DNA of 64,000 bases from Gigaspora margarita (lineage: Eukaryota > Glomeromycota > Glomeromycetes > Diversisporales > Gigasporaceae), in NCBI GenBank assembly GCA_009809945.1, contig WTPW01000329.1, positions 182,222-246,221 on the forward strand. Reading direction: 5' to 3'. The notes under the pieces were generated by a model. The model made no database searches, was not told where the DNA came from, and was given only the letters and a program-made list of their open reading frames with translations. Shown here piece by piece: positions 56,925 through 64,000 of the stretch (position 1 is its first letter; each line of letters opens with the position of its first letter). A program made the position numbers and the translations under genes.

Positions 56925-57165
56925 CATAACACCCATGTTATCAGTTATATAACATCCTGCAATATAAACTAGGTTAGGGTTAGGATTAGAAATAGAACTG
57001 GGTTAAAATTAAAATTAGAATTAGAGTTTATAGTAAAATTGCGAGAGGAGCATTTTTTGTTAGTAACACAATGGGGGTTATCTAGTAAAATTTTAAGATA
57101 TTCGAGAATTTTAGAAAGTGTTTTAATATAGGTGTTATATAACATGGTATTATGAATAAAACTTT
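56925..57165. mobile_element. Inverted-repeat element (ATTCATAACACC)
   Basis: The left ATTCATAACACCCATGTTA and the right AACATGGTATTATGAAT are inverted, with inner AGTTATATAACAT and GGTGTTATATAACATG. The interior has TAGGGTTAGGATTAG words. Confidence 0.55.
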
Positions 57166-57357
57166 TCTATAAATTATATATTATAAATTTTCAAAATTTT
57201 AAAATATAATTTCAAGGAGTTTTGGATTATATTTTCAGAGTTTTGGGTTTTGGGAGGTTTTAGATTTTTTTAAAAATCTGAAACTAGTTTCTGATTATAC
57301 CGAAACTGAAACTAGTTTTGGATAGGTTTTGTTTCATTGCCCAACTCTAGGTTGAAC

Positions 57358-57934
57358 AGGCAGGCCATGTCAAATAATGTATTGATCTAAGATATTCCTA
57401 AATCAGTGAAATTTGAGAATAACATAATTAATTCAAAATAAACCTCAGTTGTAAAATAACACAAAATAATGCAGAACAATTGCATGTTACTATGTAAATT
57501 TATTTTGATTTCTTGCTATTACTACTTTTTTTGATATTGTTTATGCTAATTTTTTTTAAAAAAAATTCTATTTTAATAAAAGTAATAATTTTTGTTTGAC
57601 ATTTTTGGAAAAAATTGTGATTTTTAATTTTTAATATAATGATTTCATTGTTATTTGCCATTTATTAATAAAGCAAGGACATTTTCAAATGTTGATTGCT
57701 ATGCATTCCAATTACAATATTCTTTATAGATAATTATTGTGTCATTTTCAAACATTCATTTAATTGTTAAATCTGACTAATATCATAACATAACATTATT
57801 TTTACATGATTGTACTGGTCCTGTACATTTTTGCTAGTATTACTATCAAAAATTTACCTCAATGCAATATTCATTTAAATTTATTTAAGAGTTAGGCTAA
57901 GTGCTCAGCTAGAGTTTGGATTTAGATTATTATA
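57358..57934. other. AT-rich stretch, nothing recognised
   Basis: No gene and no clear inverted termini were seen. Confidence 0.4.
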
Positions 57935-58165
57935 TAGAATCTTTGCCTTGAAATAACCTTACAGGACTATATAGATCTTATGAATAAAAATTAAAGTTTC
58001 TAGCCATCCAGTAATCCAATTCAAATAAACTTTTTTTATTTTGTAAGCTCTACAAATAAAAAAAAGTTTATTTGGATTGGATTGCTAGGTGGCTAGAAAT
58101 TTTAATTTTTATTGATAAGATTATATAGTTCCGTAAAGTCATTTTTAAGGCAAAGACTCTATATA
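57935..58165. mobile_element. Long-armed palindromic MITE
   Basis: The arms run almost to the centre: TATATAGAATCTTTGCCTTG with CAAAGACTCTATATAG, and GTTTCTAGCCATCCAGTAATC with GATTGCTAGGTGGCTAGAAA. About 230 bp; it could form a single hairpin. Confidence 0.75.
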
Positions 58166-58376
58166 GTAAAATCACTCAAAAAAACTTTTTGTTAGTTCAA
58201 ACTTTTAAGAAATAAGCTTTTTTTTTAACAAAAAAGACATTTTGAAACATTTGTTTTGGATTTTCCTGATTGTGTTATATTGCACTAAATTATAATTTTT
58301 ATTGGTCAATAATTACATAAAGGTGAAATTTTGATAGCAATACTAGGTAGTTGGTCATACAGCTTTATTTATTAGT

Positions 58377-58616
58377 AAAGGGCATGATATATATTATCTA
58401 ATATCTATTTACTATGAGACCAGACCCCTATCCTACCTAAAAACAATCAAAATACTCAATTTTGTTATACAAAAAAGTATATTTATCCCATATTTTGTTA
58501 TAATTATAGTTAATAATTCTTGATTTTGATTGGCTAGTATTCTAGATTGTATAACCTAAAATTTTGTCTAAATGCTACTCTTTAAAATATTAGATAATAT
58601 CTATTATTGCTCTAAC
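58377..58616. mobile_element. MITE related to AGGGCC(A)TGACAGATATT family
   Basis: The left AGGGCATGATATATATTATC and the right AGATAATATCTATTATTGCTCT are imperfect inverted ends, similar to those at 30730-31065 and 63345-63496. Confidence 0.55.
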
Positions 58617-58855
58617 TAAAATTCTAAATTAATTTTACCAAAGCATAATAGAAAACAATCTATTGAGGTGTCAGTATACTATGTAAATCAAATTATGTAT
58701 GATCACTTATATTTTAATTAATCTAGATTTTTTCATGATCATTTATATAATATAATTTATATATAAAAGCTAGGTCTTGCTTTGTTAGATGCACAGATTG
58801 CACTTTTTTTTTAGTAAACCAATTTTGAAATTAATTGGTTTGTTGTTAATATATG

Positions 58856-59102
58856 GGGGTGAGTCAGTAGAAAAAGGACAAATTATTTTTAATAAAAATT
58901 TTTAATTTTTAAATTAAAATATCTTGACAACTATTTAATCAAATTTGCTAAAAAAATTTTTATTTTAATCTTGAAATTATATAGAATTAAAATAAAAAAA
59001 AATTATTAAATTTATTAAGATAGTTGTTAAGATATTTAAGTTTAAAAAAGTCAAGAAAACTTTTACTTAGAAAAAATTTGTCCTTTTTCTACTAACTCAC
59101 CC
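58856..59102. mobile_element. Palindromic MITE (GGGGTGAGTCAGTAG)
   Basis: The left GGGGTGAGTCAGTAGAAAAA and the right TTTTTCTACTAACTCACCCC are inverted. The inner AAATATCTTGACAACTATTT arm matches the design of the element at 41334-41590. Confidence 0.75.
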
Positions 59103-59266
59103 CTATATCTATAAAATTACAATATTTATTTTTATATTATCTATAATAAACCTATTGTTTTAGGTTTTTTTTATATGTAATTGCTACTTCATTTGTTTAA
59201 AAATTTAATAGAAAGACTTATTTGGCTTTGTAACTTTGTTATTTGAAACTTAGTCTTAATATACAG

Positions 59267-59436
59267 TCAGATCTCTCTAAATGCATGGCGAAGGGCTAAT
59301 AAAAAACCTTGCATTTAGGGAGGTATGCATTTAGGGAGGTAAAATTTATAAGTAATATATTGAGATAGGACCAAATTGAGCCATGCATTTAGAGAGTTAT
59401 GCATTTAGAGAGGTTGCATTTAGGGAGGTATGACTG
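59267..59436. mobile_element. Pogo/Tc1-like MITE with TGCATTTAGGGAGGT repeats
   Basis: The ends CAGTCAGATCTCTCTAAATGCA and TGCATTTAGGGAGGTATGACTG are inverted and flanked by TA on both sides. The word GCATTTAGGGAGGTA or its variants recurs five times inside. TACAGTC-type ends with TA duplication suggest a pogo-like parent. The degenerate region at 38550-39050 is a possible relative. Confidence 0.7.
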
Positions 59437-60040
59437 TATACAAAATTTGATTTATAATGACCAGTTTTAAAAGCTGTATATCTAATTAAAATTTCATAGT
59501 CTTCAAAATTTGCAATAAAAGAACATATTAATTGGCTTTGTTTTACCAAAAATCTTCAATATTAAATTTTTATTTAGTACTATATTTATATAGTATATTG
59601 CACACCCAATGATTTATAGTAGTAATAGACCAGATTTTGTGTATGTTAATAATTAAAGAGTGTGTACAAGTAGTACTAATAATGCCTAAAAAATGATTTT
59701 TGTCTGGTTTTATTTGATAAAGCACAGATGTATGACAAAACTATAGATAAATAACTAAACTATAGATGAATAACTTAACTATAAACAATTGATAAAACTA
59801 TAGATAATTGATAAAACTATAAACAATTAATAAAACTATTGATAAAACTAGTATTGAGTTTTATATGTGTGCACAATTCTTTAATTGTACGGATTAATAT
59901 ATATTTATACTAAAAGTGCTTGACAAAACTATTTTTAAATTAATGGATAGAATTTAGATGCACTATCAGTAGTACTTTGTACTATATTGTGATACCATTT
60001 AAAGCTAATTATCTACAAATTTAACAAATTAATATACTAT
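59437..60040. other. AT-rich stretch with a short tandem repeat
   Basis: Units such as GATAAAACTATAGATAATT recur six or more times in tandem between about 59730 and 59850. A degenerate counterpart with GACGAAACTACAGACG lies near 44940. No gene was seen. Confidence 0.5.
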
Positions 60041-60053
60041 TATTATTTATATA

Positions 60054-60579
60054 GTCCTGCATGCTAATAGCATAGCAGTTATGCTTCTAGGATACAAATT
60101 GAAGGCTGCCATTCAAATCCCCCTAGAGGCAAAATGAAAAAAACTAGCCAGTTAGGAACTAAAATACCGTGAGAAGACAGGACCCAGAACGTCTACAGAT
60201 GGACTTAATTGGGCAGTTGCTGTTATCAAATCTGTAGCAGTAAAATGAATTGAGTTAGAAAACGATTTGAATTAACCAAAGTCACGAGACGTAATGCGAG
60301 GCCTAAGTCTGAGAAGAGGCTACATGAACTTGTAGCACAGACATTCTGAGGTGTTGTCTGTTTGTACTAACATTGACCTGGTGATGAGGAGTATTCCAGC
60401 CGATTGAAGGCAGTGCTGGGAGGGTAAAACTTGGTGTCCACCGGGCATTTGGGCAGTCTGAAATAGGGCTAGCCAGATGTATGCTTCCTAGTTATAGCTA
60501 AACATGTATATTCGTTTGTATATAATGAATAAAAGTTTAAGCACAGGCAAAGCAACCGGTGCAAGTTTAAAAAAAAATA
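60054..60579 (+). mobile_element. tRNA-derived SINE with 13-bp TSD
   Basis: The tRNA-like head has A-box-like TAGCATAGCAGTTATGC near 60067 and B-box-like CATTCAAATCCCC near 60112. The body ends in GCAAGTTTAAAAAAAA near 60579. The flanks TATTATTTATATA at 60041-60053 and 60580-60592 are a perfect 13-bp TSD. No coding frame. Confidence 0.8.
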
Positions 60580-60592
60580 TATTATTTATATA

Positions 60593-61121
60593 AAGTATCT
60601 TATAAATAGGGGCAATGCATTTAAAAAATTTAGTAGCTCTAAGTACTTTTTTGAATTTTATAGAATTTTTTAAAAATTTGGCTTTTTTTATTCATTTTAT
60701 TAAGTAAATTTTACTAGTAAATGTTATATTAAAAACTAAGCTTAATTTTTTAAAATTTTAAACTTATATTATTTTTAGAACAATCTTAATACTTACTGAA
60801 GGTGAAATTTACTATATTACATAATTTTATTAATTATATTATTTATACATATATAACATAATTTATATCAAATATGTATATATTTTTTTAGAAGATTGCT
60901 AAATATTGCAGGTTGCGATATTATAGATTAATATGATTGACCAATTAGATCACAGGATCTTGTATAACAAAATGAATGAAAAAATAGAAAAAAATTACAA
61001 AAATTTTAAATATCTTGAAATTTCATTATGTAAACTAGGTTCGGGCTTCTAATTAAAAGTTTTTAGCACTTAATTTTGCACATATATATGCTCTAACTCT
61101 AACTTTAATACTAGTTTGAAC
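60593..61121. other. AT-rich stretch, nothing recognised
   Basis: A decayed end of the element type at 10062 (GATTGACCAATTAGATCACA) lies near 60930. No gene. Confidence 0.4.
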
Positions 61122-61387
61122 CAGTGTTTAAAATAGAAATTTTAATTTACCGGTATATGCACCTGTTATATAAAAAAATACCAGTTCAAAAAAAAAAAAC
61201 CTGTAAAAAATTTTTATATAAAGTAAGTATTTATAGTTATACTACGTTCCTAGTATATATGCACCGGTTACTTCAAAAAATTCCGGATCATGCACTGTTT
61301 GTTGCACTGACTCAATTTTAAAAATACCGGTATATGCAATATAAAAAACGGTAGATCCAGATTTTTATCATGCTATTTTATACACTG
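61122..61387. mobile_element. hAT-type MITE (TIR CAGTGTTTAAAATA, 8-bp TSD)
   Basis: The left CAGTGTTTAAAATA and the right TATTTTATACACTG are inverted. GTTTGAAC is duplicated at 61114-61121 and 61388-61395. Internal ACCGGTATATGCA occurs near both ends. The TIR matches that of 5310-5503. Confidence 0.85.
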
Positions 61388-62150
61388 GTTTGAACCCTAA
61401 CCCTAACTAATAATAATTTTGATTTTTTTAAATATTAACCATCGCAACCTGTTAAATTTAACAAAATCTTTTTTATATATATATAACACTTGTATATAAA
61501 TTTATAATACATATATACATATTTACAGTTTTGATAATATTCATCAACTTCTATATTTGGTTGAAATATGTCAAGTGCATCAGAATCATGGTCGGCTAGA
61601 TCAGAATTGATCAATAATTATAAAAAAATTTTACTAATAAATCATATCTATTAATTAAGTAAAAAATGCCCAGCTGATAATCTTCCTATAGAACCTGCTA
61701 ACAGCTAGGACTAAATGCCAACATAGATCCAATGCATCTGATCCAGAAATTTGGAGATAGTCTTGTAAAAATCAGCATGTATCAATAATAGAGCTATCTG
61801 TTACCAAAAACATATATATCTTTATATTGTACATACTTACAAAATTTGCTATAAAACCAAACTGCATATAAAGTAAAAAAAACCTAATTTTACCCTCAAG
61901 CAATCTATATAGCGAGTTCAACTCAGGTTTTACCTGTGTAATTTAATTGTTATCATTATGTCTTTCATTATGTTTTTATTATTACACTAATCCTATCCTG
62001 TATATGCCTAAATTCTAATTCAAGTTAGTAAAAAGTTACACTTACTATAATATGAACAGTTACATATCACAAAAAATATGTTAATACAAAATAAGTACAA
62101 TATTAATTTAATCAGCAGTTTTACAATCTAACCAATTCTAACTATAATAA
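61388..62150. other. AT-rich stretch, nothing firm
   Basis: A GC-richer patch near 61665-61760 may belong to the 3' side of the MULE remnant that follows on the minus strand. No motif was read. Confidence 0.4.
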
Positions 62151-62857
62151 GACAAGAATACTTATATGATTGTATTCATAACTATTCTAATCAAATATAT
62201 CTATTCCTATTATACAATTAATTTTTTGGGCATTTTTTCTAATAGTAGTCAAGCTTTCTACATAAAAAGCACATGTATTGGGCTTGCTTCTCTAGCACAA
62301 CTTTGTGTATTATTGATTTGGCTTGTTATTTCTTGCCTTACATTTTTTTTTGATATTTCTATAGCACTTTTTATTTTTTTTTACTTGGTGCGCCTCAAAT
62401 TTTCATAATATGTGAATCTTTTGTTTGATTAATCAAATGCTGTTATAAAGAAGTAATACTATCTTTACCCTGAGTTTTATTATTATCGATTTCTTCTGAA
62501 CTAATCTTTGCTTAGTTGAAATAAAGTTCTTTAATAGCTAAACTAGGACCCCAAATAATCTATGTAATGTCATCTTTGAAAAATCGCTAATGGAAGGCCG
62601 TTTTTTAAAAAAAGTTATATTTGAAAAGTAAGTATTGGGTAAAAAGGTTATATTTGAAAACAGGTAATAGGCAAAATAAGTATATTTAAAAAAATGCTAA
62701 CAGGATAAGTTTTTTAAATGTTATATTTGAAAAGTAGTAATGAATTTTTTTTTTTTAAAGAGCATTTGTTATATTTTTTTTTATTTTTTTTTAAAGAGCA
62801 TCAGATTTGATTTTGTTTTGTTTTTTTTTTAGAAAGCATCGGTTTCATTTTTTTTTT

Positions 62858-63224
62858 NNNNNNNNNNNNNNNNNNNNNNNNNNNNNNNNNNNNNNNNNNN
62901 NNNNNNNNNNNNNNNNNNNNNNNNNNNNNNNNNNNNNNNNNNNNNNNNNNNNNNNNNNNNNNNNNNNNNNNNNNNNNNNNNNNNNNNNNNNNNNNNNNNN
63001 NNNNNNNNNNNNNNNNNNNNNNNNNNNNNNNNNNNNNNNNNNNNNNNNNNNNNNNNNNNNNNNNNNNNNNNNNNNNNNNNNNNNNNNNNNNNNNNNNNNN
63101 NNNNNNNNNNNNNNNNNNNNNNNNNNNNNNNNNNNNNNNNNNNNNNNNNNNNNNNNNNNNNNNNNNNNNNNNNNNNNNNNNNNNNNNNNNNNNNNNNNNN
63201 NNNNNNNNNNNNNNNNNNNNNNNN
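62858..63224. other. Assembly gap (N)
   Basis: 367 N bases. The gap starts inside a T-rich minisatellite, so its true length may differ. Open frames crossing it are artefacts. Confidence 0.99.
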
Positions 63225-63344
63225 TTTTGAGTGTTAGTTTGAAAAATGTTTTTGAAAGCCTATATGTCAAAAATTGGTAAGCAATACCAAACTTGCTACC
63301 TGATATTTGAAATATAGCTAATATATACCAAAGTAGAACCACTA

Positions 63345-63496
63345 AGGGCAGTGACATATATTACGTAATATTCTAGGGGGGTCAAAAAATTTTTTACATA
63401 AGACTAATTATACAATTTAAATGGCTAATTGGTCTTATGTGGGGGGGGGAGTAGCTCACTAATAAAATGATATTACGTAATATCTGTCACGGCCCT
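63345..63496. mobile_element. MITE with TIR AGGGC(C)GTGACAGATATTACG
   Basis: The left AGGGCAGTGACATATATTACG and the right ACGTAATATCTGTCACGGCCCT are inverted. The core AAGACTAATTATAC and TGGTCTTATGTGGGGG matches 30730-30860 in reverse orientation. It is nested in the AGGACC-type element. Confidence 0.75.
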
Positions 63497-63761
63497 AACC
63501 AAAAAAATTTTTATTATGATTCTCAAATATAACCTCTCATAGATTATTCAGGGTCCTGCTAAACTAATTCATCATTATTTTTAGTTTTCAAAGCAATGTT
63601 AATTGCAGTTTTAGCAGTTGAAAATGCAACTCCAAATCTATTTCTTTTAGGAATAACTTGCTAAACACTTGTATGATTACTAAAAACTTGAAAGTTCCTT
63701 AGGCTTTGAAAATTTAAGTTTACTTCAATTGTAGTATCTGTGAATAATTCTATTGACATGG

Positions 63762-64000
63762 AGTGTGGTAATATAGCGTAGTTGGATGGTTGTCACCTCC
63801 CAAGCAATTTGTAACAAAGGTACATAAGTTCGAATCCCACCGGAGACATTTTCAAAAAATCATATCTGTGTTACTGTACTGTCTATCTGTAACACAAAGT
63901 TGGGTCATAGAACCTGTAGCCTGGGTCGCACCAATCAAATTAGGAGCTGTGGAAGTAATCATGTATAACATGACCAATATGGCATAAAAATCCTGGGGAT
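63762..64000 (+). mobile_element. tRNA-derived SINE, cut by the window end
   Basis: The tRNA-like head has A-box-like TAGCGTAGTTGGATGG at about 63774 and B-box-like AAGTTCGAATCCCACC at 63827. The boxes are well preserved, but the spacing and the sequence between them (TTGTCACCTCCCAAGC, then an insert) do not give a clean tRNA cloverleaf. The same head is seen near 12100. The 3' end lies outside the window. Confidence 0.6.

Larger units (their letters stand above)
53140..57349. mobile_element. 4.2-kb hAT-type TIR element filled with nested insertions
   Basis: The ends TAGAGTTGGG and CCCAACTCTA are perfect inverted repeats. GGTTGAAC is duplicated at 53132-53139 and 57350-57357. Inner arms share GGTTTTGG and TCTGAAAC words (53150-53280 and 57220-57335). 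Most of its length is later insertions: a TTTGA MITE (53483-53672), a large palindrome (53872-54708), a LINE-derived copy (54732-55840), a Tc1 remnant (55958-56888) and an inverted repeat (56925-57165). No transposase of its own was seen. Confidence 0.82.
62545..63557. mobile_element. AGGACC-type hAT MITE with minisatellite core and assembly gap
   Basis: The left AGGACCCCAAATAATCTATG and the right CATAGATTATTCAGGGTCCT are inverted. GCTAAACT is duplicated at 62537-62544 and 63558-63565. The core repeats GTTATATTTGAAAA and AAAGAGCATC words and long T runs, then enters the assembly gap. Another MITE is nested at 63345-63496. Confidence 0.85.
62235..63762 (-). pseudogene. MULE transposase C-terminal remnant with zinc knuckle
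   Basis: Minus-strand reading from about 63760 gives RNRFGVAFSTAKTAINIAL and KTKNNDELV (to about 63570). After the MITE at 62545-63557 it continues with SSEEIDNNKTQGKDS, GAPSKKK and finally CAFYVESLTT-type sequence, or in the adjacent frame CFLCRKLDYY then KKCP (near 62250). This is a C-x2-C-x4-x-x4-C zinc-knuckle-like end as found in FAR1-type MULE transposases. There are many stops and at least one shift. The N-terminal and catalytic parts are not in this window to the right of 63762, where a SINE abuts. The family call is inferred from motif order. Confidence 0.5.

Noticed and set aside
56975-57005. GGTTAGGGTTAGG as a telomere-like repeat
   Set aside because: Only about two units are present inside an inverted-repeat element; there is no array.
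62807-63357. Open frames running through the N block
   Set aside because: They are open only because N codons are not stops; there is no sequence evidence.
63766-63845. Possible functional tRNA gene
   Set aside because: A and B boxes are good, but the stems do not pair as a clean cloverleaf, extra bases lie between them, and a SINE-like body follows. It was kept as a SINE.

Overview
The window looks like nuclear DNA of an arbuscular-mycorrhizal fungus, most likely Rhizophagus irregularis or a close relative (Glomeromycota). This is an inference from the very AT-rich base composition, host genes with many short GT-AG introns, a GDSL esterase of the type abundant in these fungi, and a dense mix of LINEs, tRNA-derived SINEs, hAT, FAR1-type MULE and Tc1 remnants. 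No species-level marker was seen. An assembly gap lies at 62858-63224 and there are scattered N near 1-430 and 22190-22210.

Only two host genes are convincing. The first is a GDSL (SGNH) esterase on the minus strand (33907-35580). Four exons are clear, but an A9 homopolymer breaks the frame at its N-terminus. The second is a 12-exon plus-strand gene (46069-51339) that splices into an open frame of 1252 codons. It joins an N-terminal Cas4/RecB-type nuclease with a four-cysteine iron-sulfur signature, a middle region that may be a decayed RNase-H-like domain, and a C-terminal superfamily 1B helicase with all main motifs. This bacterial-looking nuclease-helicase is the most interesting object here. 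Single-frame reading hides it because introns cut through its Walker A and motifs III and VI.

The rest is transposon-derived. Region 1-16.7 kb holds terminal-inverted-repeat (TIR) elements, two SINEs flanked by target-site duplications (TSDs) plus a third SINE-like repeat without one, a MULE pseudogene (2855-7146), a hAT pseudogene (about 8100-8730, minus) and two copies of an 875-bp poly(A)-tailed retroelement. Region 16686-24219 is one essentially full-length LINE on the minus strand, bounded by an 18-bp TSD. Its ORF1 and ORF2 (endonuclease, reverse transcriptase, RNase H) are broken by stops and shifts. Region 24.2-33 kb contains a 1.1-kb LINE-derived short copy, nested palindromic MITEs and a long array of repeats about 95 bp long. 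Region 35.7-46 kb has direct and inverted repeats and hAT transposase fragments. Region 52.2-64 kb is nested: a 4.2-kb hAT-type element (53140-57349) holds a TTTGA MITE, an 840-bp palindrome, another LINE-derived copy and a deleted Tc1 element. It is followed by a pogo-like MITE, a SINE, a minus-strand MULE remnant and a partial SINE at the window edge.

TSDs are visible for many insertions (13-18 bp for most retroelements, 8 bp for hAT-type elements, TA for Tc1), so the order of nesting can often be read directly. No LTR retroelement, capsid-bearing element, CRISPR array, rRNA or convincing functional tRNA gene was recognised.
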